From contig NZ_JAHXBG010000044.1 in NCBI RefSeq assembly GCF_020103725.1, forward strand, positions 1 through 59,024: DNA of 59,024 nucleotides, read 5' to 3'. Below the pieces are notes generated by a model. That model did not search any database. It was not told the origin of the DNA and was given only the letters and a program-made list of their open reading frames with translations. Shown here piece by piece: positions 43,924-52,295 of the stretch. A program made the position numbers and the translations under genes. The stretch's first letter is position 1, and each line of letters begins with the position of its first letter. Source of the DNA: Hyalangium gracile. GTDB taxonomy: Bacteria > Myxococcota > Myxococcia > Myxococcales > Myxococcaceae.

Positions 43924-45231
43924 CTACGGAGCCCGCGCCGGGCGCAGCGCCGCGAGCGTCCGAGCAATCCGCTCCACCTCGGCGGCCTCCAGCCGACTTG
44001 CCCCGAGCCAGTCCCGCGCCAGCTCCCGCACGGTGGCCTCCTCCAGATGAGCGGGCAGCCGCGCCACGAGAGTGGACATCCTCGCGGTGATGCGCGCCAC
44101 CGCCGGCCGCAGCTCCGTCTCCAGGGAGTAGGTGGGGGCACTGGCCTCGACGGGCGTGCGCTGCTGCACGAGCTTGGCGACATCCATCTGCGCTTGGAAG
44201 AACGCGTCGAGCGCCTCATCGGACGGAGGTGTCTGTCCCGGGGGCGTCACCTTGCGCACCTCGTCCCGGAAGGCAGCCCGCACACGGGCCTCCTGAGCGG
44301 TGTCCTCCACGGGCTTGCCTGAGCGCTGCTTGGCCGCGGCGACCCAGGGCATGAGCGCCAGCCGCTCGGCCGTGGCCGCCAGGAGCGCCTGCACGGGCAG
44401 CGCGGTCGGTCCTCCCGCGCCAGGTCCCAGGTAGCGGGCGCGCAGCTGCCCCAGTCGGCCGCTCTCCTCCTGCGCCATCAGCCACGTGTCGAGCCGGGAC
44501 GCCAGCTCGGGCTGATCCGCGCGGACATAGATGGCCACCACATCCCGCGTGAGCGGGCCCAGCAACTCGATGCCCGAGAGTCCCTCGGCCCAGCGCGGAG
44601 CCTCGAGGTTGTTGCTCAGCGCCGCATCCACCTTTCCGGAGGCCAGCGCCTCGCGCACCCCCGCGTTGTCGGGGATGGTCTGGACCTGGGCGTGCTGGAA
44701 GAGGGCTCGGGCCACACGCTCCAGGTGCCCACCCCGGTTCACGGCGACTCGGAGCTCGGGGCGGTCCAGCGCGCGCAGCTCGGACAGCGCCGTGCCCATG
44801 TCTTGCGGATAGCCCCGCGCCAGAGGCGGAGCCTGGCTCGGGCGCCTGAGCAGCAGCACGGCGCCATTGCGGAGCACCGGAACGGTGTAGCGCCCCACCA
44901 CCGAGCGCTCCGGGCGCACGGTGATGCCGCTGTCCGCCAGCTCGAACTTCCCAGCACTCAAGTCCCCCGCCAGCTCGGGCCAGCGGAAGCGGACCCAGGA
45001 GGGCTCGAAGCCCGCATCGGCCGCGAACGCCTCCACCAGCGCCACGGAGAATCCGCTCGGGCGCTCCTGCCTCCAGTCGCTGAAGGGCGGGTAGTCACCG
45101 CTGGTTCCCACGCGGAGCGCGGGCCGCGAAGGCGCGGGGACGGGCCCCGAAGCGCACGCGGCCACCACGCCGAGCATCAAGGCCAACGTCAGCGCGGGGA
45201 AGCTCCGCTGCCACGGACGTCCAGGGTTCAT
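43924..45231 (-). CDS. Exported cyclohexadienyl dehydratase-chorismate mutase fusion
   Basis: ATG at 45231 (GAGGAGCGT just before it) gives 435 residues with a lipoprotein signal ending at Cys26 (VVAAC). Residues 38-275 are a solute-binding type 3 fold like the periplasmic cyclohexadienyl dehydratase PheC: LRVGTSGDYPPFSDW, then GKFELADSGITV. Residues about 275-400 are like secreted AroQ-gamma chorismate mutases: RLALMPWVAAAKQRSGKPVED (first 20: RLALMPWVAAAKQRSGKPVE) and DAFFQAQMDVAKLVQQRT, with the Arg and Lys residues that bind the dicarboxylate. The fusion could turn chorismate into phenylpyruvate or arogenate-derived phenylalanine outside the cytoplasm. It is divergent from a flavoprotein gene. 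Confidence 0.8.
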   Translation of the reverse strand: MNPGRPWQRSFPALTLALMLGVVAACASGPVPAPSRPALRVGTSGDYPPFSDWRQERPSGFSVALVEAFAADAGFEPSWVRFRWPELAGDLSAGKFELADSGITVRPERSVVGRYTVPVLRNGAVLLLRRPSQAPPLARGYPQDMGTALSELRALDRPELRVAVNRGGHLERVARALFQHAQVQTIPDNAGVREALASGKVDAALSNNLEAPRWAEGLSGIELLGPLTRDVVAIYVRADQPELASRLDTWLMAQEESGRLGQLRARYLGPGAGGPTALPVQALLAATAERLALMPWVAAAKQRSGKPVEDTAQEARVRAAFRDEVRKVTPPGQTPPSDEALDAFFQAQMDVAKLVQQRTPVEASAPTYSLETELRPAVARITARMSTLVARLPAHLEEATVRELARDWLGASRLEAAEVERIARTLAALRPARAP

Positions 45232-45417
45232 ACGCTCCTCGAGCCCCACGGTACGGCCGGAGGGCCAGCTCCAGCTTCTCCCGCAGGCTGAAGAATTTTC
45301 AAAGCCGCGCCCGCCGCTCGTGGGCCGGGGCCCCGGCTGGACTTCAATCGCCACCTCGTCTTAATTTCTGAAAATCCGGTTTTGAGCGTTGTTCCTTGTT
45401 TTTCGGAGATAACGGGC

Positions 45418-46743
45418 ATGTTCGACGCAATTGTCATCGGGGCGCGCTGCGCGGGAGCGGCGACGGCGCTGCTGCTCGCACGCAAGGGCCACAAGGTGCT
45501 GGTGGTGGATCGCTCCACCTTCCCCAGCGACGTCATTTCCACGCACTTCCTCTGGCCTCACGGCACCTCGTACCTGAACCGCTGGGGGCTGCTGGACCGG
45601 GTGCTCGCCCAGACGCCGTCGCACACCGTCATCCACATGGTGAACGAGGGCATCCCGCTGAGCGGCAGCGTGCCGGTGGAGCTGGTGCGTCAGTACTTCC
45701 AGCAGCTGCACGGGGACGACTCGGGGGTGGTGCAGCGCTACGCCTCGGTGCGGCGGCGCGTGCTGGACAAGATCCTGGTGGACGCGGCCGTCGAGGCCGG
45801 CGCCGAGGTGCGTGAGGGCTTCGTCGTCGAGGAGCTGATCTCCGAAGGAGACCGGGTGGTGGGCATCCGGGGGAAGACGCGCCAGGGGGCTCGGGTGGAG
45901 GAGCGGGCGCGCGTCGTGGTGGGCGCGGACGGGCGCAACTCGTTCGTCGCTCGGACGCTGAAGCTGCCCAAGTACGACGAGCGCCTCAAGTGCACGTTCG
46001 CCTACTGGACGTACATCTCGGGCTTCAACCTCCAGGAGGCGCGCATCCACCGTCGAGGGCGGCTGGCCGCGGCGGTGGTGCCCACCAACTTCGGCCAGAA
46101 CATGACGCTGGTGTGGGGGCCCAGCGAGTGGTCGGAGACGTTCCGCCGGGACGTGGAGGGCAACTTCCACCGGACCCTGGACTTCGTGAGCCCGGAGCTC
46201 GGGGAGATCGTCCGCACCCAGGGCAAGCGCGAGGAGCGCATCTACGGCACGGTGGACCAGGCCGCCTACCTGCGGCCCCTCTACGGCGCCGGCTGGGTGC
46301 TGGCGGGGGATGCGGGCTCCTTCAAGGATCAGTGCACGGCCACGGGGATGACGCACGCGTTCCGGGACGCGGAGCTGGTGTCCACGGCGCTGGACGCGGG
46401 GCTGTCCGGGCGACAGCCGCTGGAGGTGGCGCTGAAGAACTACGAGAGCCGCCGCCGCAGCCAGTCCGCCGCCGCCTACTACGACTACGTGTGCACGCTG
46501 GCGGAGATGCGCCCGCTGCGCCACGACGAGCTGCAGCTCTTCGTCGTCCTGCGCGGCAACCAGGAGGAGACCAACCGCTTCATCGCCACGTACGCGGACA
46601 TCGCGCCGATGTCCGAGTTCTTCCAGGCCTCCAACCTGCTGCTGCTCAGTGACGCCGCGAAGGAGACCTCGCGCGACCACGCCATCTTCACCAACTTCGA
46701 GACCACGTCCCGGCAGTACCACCAGAACCTCTTCGCCGCCTGA
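45418..46743 (+). CDS. FAD-dependent oxidoreductase, geranylgeranyl reductase/halogenase-like
   Basis: ATG at 45418 gives 441 residues. FAD binding is by the N-terminal DAIVIGARCAGAATALLLAR motif, the second GD motif GWVLAGDAGSFKDQ, and the middle VVGADGRNSFVAR (DG). This is the PHBH-like fold shared by aromatic hydroxylases, geranylgeranyl reductases and flavin-dependent halogenases. The halogenase WxWxIP motif is absent. It is followed 20 bp later by an alpha-oxoamine synthase, suggesting a small biosynthetic unit. The start region is AT-rich, so a promoter is likely. Substrate unknown. Confidence 0.8.
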   Translation: MFDAIVIGARCAGAATALLLARKGHKVLVVDRSTFPSDVISTHFLWPHGTSYLNRWGLLDRVLAQTPSHTVIHMVNEGIPLSGSVPVELVRQYFQQLHGDDSGVVQRYASVRRRVLDKILVDAAVEAGAEVREGFVVEELISEGDRVVGIRGKTRQGARVEERARVVVGADGRNSFVARTLKLPKYDERLKCTFAYWTYISGFNLQEARIHRRGRLAAAVVPTNFGQNMTLVWGPSEWSETFRRDVEGNFHRTLDFVSPELGEIVRTQGKREERIYGTVDQAAYLRPLYGAGWVLAGDAGSFKDQCTATGMTHAFRDAELVSTALDAGLSGRQPLEVALKNYESRRRSQSAAAYYDYVCTLAEMRPLRHDELQLFVVLRGNQEETNRFIATYADIAPMSEFFQASNLLLLSDAAKETSRDHAIFTNFETTSRQYHQNLFAA

Positions 46744-46763
46744 GCCCTCCCGGAGAACCCACC

Positions 46764-48443
46764 ATGAACCCGACGACGACACAGCCGCGCGAGGACGACG
46801 AGCTCATCGGCAGCATCCTCACCGCCGCGGAGAAGGCCTCCCAGAGCTTGAAGGGGCGCAGCCTCGAGGAGCTGCTCTCCACGCCCGAGAGCCGCGACAC
46901 CCTGCGGCACTGCGCCACGGAGATGGGAGACGCCGCGCTGCAGGTCTCCGAGATGATGCGGAACTGGGCCAGCCACATCCCCTGGGAGTCCCTCATCGCG
47001 CTGCGCCCCGAGCCCCAGGCCCCGAGCGACGACGCCCCCGTGCGCGCCCTGTGGAGCTTCCTCAGCGAGCAGTTCCCGCACGTGCGCTCCTCGCTGGAGG
47101 AGATGTGGCAGCCGGCGCACCTGCGCCGCAAGGTGGACCCGGACGAGGAGTACGCGCTCGACAAGAACACCTATGACTTCTACCGGCCCGCGGGCAGGGA
47201 CCTGCTCAAGCGCACGGAGGAGTACTACGGCTGGGTGGAGGCGCGCCGTCGGACGGAGACCTGGCACTACTCGCGGACGCTGGAGGTGACGCCCGGCAGC
47301 AACGCCATCATCACCAACGACACGGGGCGCCGGACGCAGGGCATCAACTTCTCCTCCCAGGACTACCTGTCCTTCAACATCCACCCGGCCGTGCGCGAGG
47401 CGGCGATCCGCGCCCTGCACGACATCGGTCCGCACAGCGCGGGCTCGCCGATGGTGGTGGGCAACACGAAGATCTCCGAGGAGCTGGAGCGGGCGCTCGG
47501 CGAGCTGGTGGGGCTGGAGCACGTCACCCTCTTCCCCACGGGCTGGGGCGCCGGCTTCGGCTCGGTGGTGGGACTGGTACGACAGGAGGACCACGTCGTC
47601 ATCGACCGGCTGGCCCACGCCTGTCTCCAGCAGGGCGCGCGCGCGGCGACGAAGAACGTCATCCGCTACGAGCACCTGAACCTGGAGGCGGTGCGCCAGC
47701 ACCTCAAGGACATCCGTAGCCACGACACTCGCAACGGCATCCTGGTGGTGACCGACGGCCTGTTCTCGGTGGACGCGGACTGGCCGGACCTGGAGCTGCT
47801 GCAGAACATCTGCCACGAGTACGAGGCCACGCTGCTGGTGGACGTGGCGCACGACCTCGGCGCCATGGGCCCCCGGGGCTCGGGGGTGATCGGGCTCCAG
47901 AACCTGCTCGGGAAGATCGATCTGGTGATGGGGGCCTTCTCGAAGAGCTTCGCCTCGAACGGTGGGTTCCTGGCCTCACGCTCGCCGGCGGTGAAGCAGT
48001 ACGTGAAGATGTTCGGCGGCTCGCACATGTTCTCCAACGCCCTGTCTCCGGTACAGACGGCGGTGATCCTCAAGTGCGTCCAGATCATCCGCTCGCCGGA
48101 GGGGGACACGCTGCGCGCGAGCCTCATGGAGGCCGTCCACGCCCTGCGGGATGAGCTCACGAAGCGGGGGCTGACGTGCATGGGCTCGCCGTCGCCCATC
48201 GTCCCGCTGCTGATCGGCAACGAGAAGCTGGCGCGCACCGTGAACCGGCTGCTCTTCGACCGGGGCGTGCTGGCCTTCATGGTGGAGTTCCCGGTGACGC
48301 CCATCGGCGCGTCGCGCTTCCGGCTGCAGGTGCAGGCGGCCCACAAGCCGGAGGAGGCCCGCGAGGCCGCGCGCATCATCGACAAGGCCATCGCCGACGC
48401 GCGCGCCCACCTGTCGAGCGCCTTCGGCACCGGTCTGGTCTGA
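46764..48443 (+). CDS. Alpha-oxoamine synthase-like PLP enzyme with N-terminal extension
   Basis: A 559-residue enzyme; the alpha-oxoamine synthase family (8-amino-7-oxononanoate synthase, serine palmitoyltransferase, ALA synthase, CqsA) is about 400. Residues about 1-150 are an extra helical region with no recognised domain. The catalytic part has INFSSQDYLSFNIHP, GSPMVVGNTKISEELE, the PLP-phosphate and base region DVAHDLGAMGPRGSG, and the Schiff-base lysine in GAFSKSFASNGGFLAS. Such enzymes condense an amino acid with an acyl thioester and release CO2. Myxobacteria make sphingolipids, so serine palmitoyltransferase is one option. It is coupled to the flavoprotein gene. Confidence 0.85.
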   Translation: MNPTTTQPREDDELIGSILTAAEKASQSLKGRSLEELLSTPESRDTLRHCATEMGDAALQVSEMMRNWASHIPWESLIALRPEPQAPSDDAPVRALWSFLSEQFPHVRSSLEEMWQPAHLRRKVDPDEEYALDKNTYDFYRPAGRDLLKRTEEYYGWVEARRRTETWHYSRTLEVTPGSNAIITNDTGRRTQGINFSSQDYLSFNIHPAVREAAIRALHDIGPHSAGSPMVVGNTKISEELERALGELVGLEHVTLFPTGWGAGFGSVVGLVRQEDHVVIDRLAHACLQQGARAATKNVIRYEHLNLEAVRQHLKDIRSHDTRNGILVVTDGLFSVDADWPDLELLQNICHEYEATLLVDVAHDLGAMGPRGSGVIGLQNLLGKIDLVMGAFSKSFASNGGFLASRSPAVKQYVKMFGGSHMFSNALSPVQTAVILKCVQIIRSPEGDTLRASLMEAVHALRDELTKRGLTCMGSPSPIVPLLIGNEKLARTVNRLLFDRGVLAFMVEFPVTPIGASRFRLQVQAAHKPEEAREAARIIDKAIADARAHLSSAFGTGLV

Positions 48444-48454
48444 CCCGGGCCCCA

Positions 48455-48482
48455 GGGAGGAGCCGGCTCGCTGGCTCCTCCC
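48455..48482 (+). terminator. Strong hairpin after the oxoamine synthase gene
   Basis: A perfect 10 bp stem (GGGAGGAGCC with GGCTCCTCCC) encloses an 8-base loop, 12 bp beyond the stop codon. There is no T run, but position and stability fit a terminator for the flavoprotein-oxoamine synthase operon. Confidence 0.6.
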
Positions 48483-48608
48483 GTGCTGTCCTCGATTCGG
48501 ACAGAAGGTGGTGCACGTCCAGTCCAGCGGGGACTCAGGTCCAGGACGAGCGCCATCTCGGCACCTGAGATTTCAAGGGTTTGGTTTATTGCTGGGTTGT
48601 CTGGGAGT

Positions 48609-48624
48609 TGGCCCGTTCCGTGCT
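48609..48624 (+). promoter_or_regulatory. Candidate sigma-54 promoter
   Basis: TGGCCCGTTCCGTGCT keeps the GG and GC pairs of the -24/-12 consensus TGGCACG-N4-TTGC at the right spacing. Differences are C for A at position 5 and G for T at position 12. It lies 46 bp upstream of the ATG of the cytochrome lipoprotein. Sigma-54 promoters are common in myxobacteria, but short matches also occur by chance. Confidence 0.35.
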
Positions 48625-48670
48625 TTGCGGGGAGGCACTGATCGGCCCTCCGGGCCAGGAGAGAACCCCC

Positions 48671-49765
48671 ATGAAACGCTTTCACCGAACGCTGCTGACC
48701 GCGCTGTGTCTGCTGGCCGCTGCTGGCTGCGGCGAGCCTGCTGCCGACGAGGCCCCCCTCGTGGAGGACGGGCTGTCGACGGATGTGGAGCAGGACTCGT
48801 CCGTCAGCGAGGGCTCGTACCTCTTCCAGAAGGAAGTCTTCGCGGGCAACGGGCGCACCTGCGTGACGTGCCACACGCTGCGTACGGGCACCCTGTCGCC
48901 GGCGGACATCGCGTCGCGCCGCTCGAGCGACCCCATCTTCAAGATGCTCGACAGCGATGACGGCCGCAGCACCAACTATACGAAGCTGAAGGCCCACGCG
49001 ACCGTCAACGTCACCATCCCCCTGCCTCCGAACGTGCGCCTGGCCAACAGCACGGCGCGCAGCATCACCCTGCGGCGCGGCATCCCGAGCACGCTCGACA
49101 CCCCCGCGCTGGATCCCGTGCTGATGTGGGACGGCCGCGAGCCGACGCTGCAGCACCAGGCGCTGAGCGCCGCCCTGGGGCATGCGGAGGCGCGCCGGGC
49201 GCCCACCGCGGACCAGCAGGACAAGATCGCCCTGTTCGAGAAGACGCTCTTCTCCTCCGCGGCGCTCCAGAGCTACTCGCGCGGTGGGCCGCCGCCGCCG
49301 CTGCCCGCGGGCACCACCGCCTCCGAGCAGCGCGGCCGGGCGTTCTTCGCGCCGACGGGCCTGTGCGGCAGCTGCCACGGCGGCCCGCTGCTCAACACGA
49401 TGACGGAGTTCAACCCGCAGGGCCTGCCCGCCGGGTCGCGCTTCTCCTCCGCGGCCGTCTCCGAGGGCAACCTGGGCGGCAACCCCGTCTTCCAGTTCCT
49501 CGTGAAGCTGCCGGACGGGACGGAGGTGCCGGTGGCGTCGCCGGACCCCGGCCTCATGCTCGTCACGGGTGACCCCGCGCACGCCAACGTCTTCAAGATG
49601 GTCTCGCTGCGCAACCTGAAGAACACGGCGCCGTACTTCCACGACAACTCGGCGAAGACGCTGGACGCGGTGATGGTGCAGTACAAGCTCCTGTTCGACT
49701 TCATGGGCATCCCGCTGTCGACTCAGGACATCGCGGACATCACCGCCTACATGAAGCTGCTCTAG
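48671..49765 (+). CDS. Di-haem cytochrome c peroxidase/MauG-like lipoprotein
   Basis: ATG at 48671 follows AGGAGAG. The 364-residue product has a lipoprotein signal ending at Cys20 (LAAAGC). Two haem c sites are CVTCH (about residue 60) and CGSCH (about 235), and the late block SLRNLKNTAPYFHDNSAKTL is the C-terminal signature of bacterial cytochrome c peroxidases and MauG relatives. The linker region has GIPSTLDTPALDPVLMWDG. It would act in the periplasm or outer membrane, reducing peroxide or oxidising a partner. No electron donor gene is adjacent. A candidate sigma-54 site precedes it. Confidence 0.88.
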   Translation: MKRFHRTLLTALCLLAAAGCGEPAADEAPLVEDGLSTDVEQDSSVSEGSYLFQKEVFAGNGRTCVTCHTLRTGTLSPADIASRRSSDPIFKMLDSDDGRSTNYTKLKAHATVNVTIPLPPNVRLANSTARSITLRRGIPSTLDTPALDPVLMWDGREPTLQHQALSAALGHAEARRAPTADQQDKIALFEKTLFSSAALQSYSRGGPPPPLPAGTTASEQRGRAFFAPTGLCGSCHGGPLLNTMTEFNPQGLPAGSRFSSAAVSEGNLGGNPVFQFLVKLPDGTEVPVASPDPGLMLVTGDPAHANVFKMVSLRNLKNTAPYFHDNSAKTLDAVMVQYKLLFDFMGIPLSTQDIADITAYMKLL

Positions 49766-49789
49766 CAGGCGGGCTCGGGAGGGCCCGTT

Positions 49790-49820
49790 CCCGGGGCGCG
49801 AACCGCGCCGCGACCCCGGG
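49790..49820 (+). terminator. GC hairpin between cytochrome and kinase genes
   Basis: CCCGGGG (49790-49796) pairs with CCCCGGG (49814-49820), with further pairing of CGCG with CGCG inside. It stands 25 bp past the cytochrome stop and 15 bp before the next ATG. It could end the upstream transcript; GC-rich background makes chance pairing common, so the call is tentative. Confidence 0.35.
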
Positions 49821-49835
49821 TAGGATGGCAGCTGA

Positions 49836-51707
49836 ATGGGCCTTCAACCTGGAAAGCGGTTTGGCCGCTACGAGCTGGTCTCCCGGCTCGGCTATGGCGG
49901 CATGGCGGAGACCTGGCTCGCCCGATTGCTGGGCGAGGCGGGTTTCTCCAAGCCGACGGTGCTCAAGAAGGTCCTGCCCGAGTACTCGGACGACTACGCC
50001 TTCACGAGCATGTTGATCAGCGAGGCGCGCATCGCCGCCACGGTGTCGCACGACAACATCGCCCAGGTGTTCGACTTCGGGCAGGTGGACGGCGAGTACT
50101 TCCTGGCCATGGAGTACGTGGATGGCCAGCCGCTGCACCACCTGGTCCACCAGGCGCTGCACTCGGGGTGGACGGCGCTGCCGGTGCCGGTGGCCGCGTT
50201 CATCGGGATGAAGGTCTGCCGGGGGCTGCACTACGCCCACACCCGGAAGGACGAGAGTGGCAAGCCGCTGGGCATCGTGCACCGGGACATCTCCCCGGAG
50301 AACGTGCTCATCAGCTACGAGGGACAGGTCAAGATCGTCGACTTCGGGCTGGCCAAGGCGCGGGAGCTGAGCGTGCAGGCCACGGAGCCGGGGGTGGTGA
50401 AGGGCAAGTACCTGTTCTTCTCCCCGGAGCAGGCGCGAGGCCAGGAGGTGGACGCGCGCACGGACGTGTGGGCCACGGGCATCACGCTCTACGAGATGTG
50501 CTGCGGCAAGCTCCCCGTCGAAGGGCCCGAGTTCGTCGTGTTGCCCAAGATGAGCCGCGGGGAGTTTCCTCGGCCGCGGGCGCTCAACCCGAGGGTGCCC
50601 AGGCAGCTGGAGGACATCCTCATGACGGCGCTCGCGGTGCGCCGGGAGGAGCGGTTCGAGTCGAGCCGGGCCTTCGGGGATGCGCTGGCGGGCTTCCTGT
50701 ACTCGGCCGCGCCCCGGTTCTCCTCGGTGACGCTGTCGTACTTCATCCAGGATCTGTTCCGCGACGCGATGACGCGCCAGGGCCGGGACATCCAGGTGCC
50801 GCGCTCCTTCCAGGACGAGCTCGCCGCGTGGCGGGAGGTGCCACGGGCTCCCCCCTCCGCGGAGGACGCGGAGTCGTTGGTGGCTCCGGAGCCGGAGCCC
50901 TCGGAGCCGGAGCCGCCCCCGGAGCCGGAGCCACCCTCGGAGCCGGAGGCCTCGGAGCCGGAGCGCTCGGAGCCGGAGCGCTCGGAGCCGGAGGCGCTGT
51001 CGGAGCCCACGGGGCCCACGGGGCCCATGGCCTCCTCGAGGTCTCCGGAGTTCGCCGAGCCCACGGTCGAGATGCGTCCTCGTGGGTTGGCTGCCGAGTC
51101 TCCTCGCGCCAAGGGGCCGCCGGCGCCGAGCGTTGCCCCCCAACCGTCCCGCACGCTGTGGATGTGGGGCATCGGGGGAGGTACGGCGGTGGGATGGGTC
51201 GCCCTGGGGCTCCTCTTTCTCCTCACGAGGGCGCCGTCGCCGACCGAGCCGGTCTCGACCACGCCGCAGGAGACACCCCCGAGCGCGCAGAAGGATCCCA
51301 TGCTTCGGGGCACGAAGCCCGCGGGGCAGTCGGAGGAGTACGAGCGCTTCATGCAGCAGGCGAAGCAGGCCATCGGCAGCAGGCGCTATCAGGCGGCCGT
51401 GGACAACTACCGCGCGGCGTTGAAGGTCAACCCGGGCTCGCTCGATGCCAAGGAGGGGCTGGGCTTCTCGCTGGTGCTGGGAAACACGGGGGAGGAGAGC
51501 AACGAGCAGGCGGTGGTGCTGCTGCAGGAGGTCGTGACGGGAGACATCCTGAATGCCCGAGCGTGGTTCTCGCTGGGCATGGCGCTCCAGGAGCTGCAGC
51601 GCGAGGACGAGGCGGTCGAGGCCTACCGGAAGTACCTCCTCCTGGAGCCCACGGGGAGGTTCGCTACCGATGCCCGCCGCGCGCTGAAGCAGCTGGGCGC
51701 CGACTGA
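49836..51707 (+). CDS. Ser/Thr protein kinase with Glu-Pro repeat linker and TPR tail
   Basis: A 623-residue protein. Kinase domain (about 10-280): GYGGMAETWLAR glycine loop, Lys in TVLKKVLPE, IVHRDISPENVLI catalytic loop, VDFGLAKA, and the FFSPEQARGQ activation segment. Residues about 350-395 are Ser-Glu-Pro/Pro-Glu-Pro repeats (SEPE, PEPEP, SEPER), likely a rigid disordered linker. A membrane segment follows (WGIGGGTAVGWVALGLLFLL, about 445-465), then three TPR-like repeats to the end. The ATG is preceded by GTAGGATGGCAGCTGA without a strong site. The build parallels the kinase at 39189-42113. Substrate unknown. Confidence 0.92.
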   Translation: MGLQPGKRFGRYELVSRLGYGGMAETWLARLLGEAGFSKPTVLKKVLPEYSDDYAFTSMLISEARIAATVSHDNIAQVFDFGQVDGEYFLAMEYVDGQPLHHLVHQALHSGWTALPVPVAAFIGMKVCRGLHYAHTRKDESGKPLGIVHRDISPENVLISYEGQVKIVDFGLAKARELSVQATEPGVVKGKYLFFSPEQARGQEVDARTDVWATGITLYEMCCGKLPVEGPEFVVLPKMSRGEFPRPRALNPRVPRQLEDILMTALAVRREERFESSRAFGDALAGFLYSAAPRFSSVTLSYFIQDLFRDAMTRQGRDIQVPRSFQDELAAWREVPRAPPSAEDAESLVAPEPEPSEPEPPPEPEPPSEPEASEPERSEPERSEPEALSEPTGPTGPMASSRSPEFAEPTVEMRPRGLAAESPRAKGPPAPSVAPQPSRTLWMWGIGGGTAVGWVALGLLFLLTRAPSPTEPVSTTPQETPPSAQKDPMLRGTKPAGQSEEYERFMQQAKQAIGSRRYQAAVDNYRAALKVNPGSLDAKEGLGFSLVLGNTGEESNEQAVVLLQEVVTGDILNARAWFSLGMALQELQREDEAVEAYRKYLLLEPTGRFATDARRALKQLGAD

Positions 51708-51750
51708 TCCGCGGCCAGCTCATGGCCACGGTGACGTCAGGCCCGAAGTC

Positions 51751-52140
51751 TCAGGAGGCGAGCCACGCGCGACGGAGGGGATCGACGTAGGGCTCCATCT
51801 CGCGCAGGACGGCCTTGACGCGTGCCTCGGCGCCGGGCTGGGCGGGGCCTTCATCGAAAAGGACGATGTAGAGGTCATGCCGCTCGTCGAGCGCGGCCAC
51901 GGTGAAGCCCTTCAGTGAGTCCCGGGCGAGGAAGGGCTTGGGACGGAGCGCCTCGGTGGCCTCGATGAGATTGAGCGCGTCGGAGAGCAGGTTCAGCTCC
52001 TCCGGGCGGACGGGGAGGCGAGCGGCCCAGAAGGGCTCGCCCTGGTGGCCGAAGAGGAAGATCTGGGTTCCACCGTATCGAGAGAGGATGCGGTGGCTGA
52101 CAGCCGCCAGGAAACCATCGACGTCGTTGATAGAGACCAT
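51751..52140 (-). CDS. Small hypothetical protein, roadblock/LC7-like
   Basis: A 129-residue soluble protein starting MVSINDVDGFLAAVSHRI. It alternates beta and alpha elements (GTQIFLFGHQGE, ELNLLSDALNLIEAT, FTVAALDERHDLYIVLFDEG) in a way that recalls roadblock/LC7 (MglB-like) proteins; that is a fold impression, not a family match. No signal peptide. It is convergent with the kinase gene, with 43 bp between the stops. Kinase/roadblock pairs occur in myxobacterial signalling, but a link here is speculative. Confidence 0.6.
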   Translation of the reverse strand: MVSINDVDGFLAAVSHRILSRYGGTQIFLFGHQGEPFWAARLPVRPEELNLLSDALNLIEATEALRPKPFLARDSLKGFTVAALDERHDLYIVLFDEGPAQPGAEARVKAVLREMEPYVDPLRRAWLAS

Positions 52141-52295
52141 GGCCCGGACCTCCGGCGGAGGGACAGGGCCGCATCATAGCTGACACGGACCAGGTCTCCT
52201 TCACACGGAGCGGGCATCCCTGCTGAGTGCGGGGTAGGGTGGCCCGCCATGAGTCTGCCTCTGCGTGTGAAGATGGCTCCTGGAGGCCCCGAGAC

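Noticed and set aside
45382-45417. Earlier ATG for the flavoprotein gene
   Set aside because: The FAD motif normally starts within a few residues of the N-terminus, as with ATG 45418, which also has GGAG upstream.
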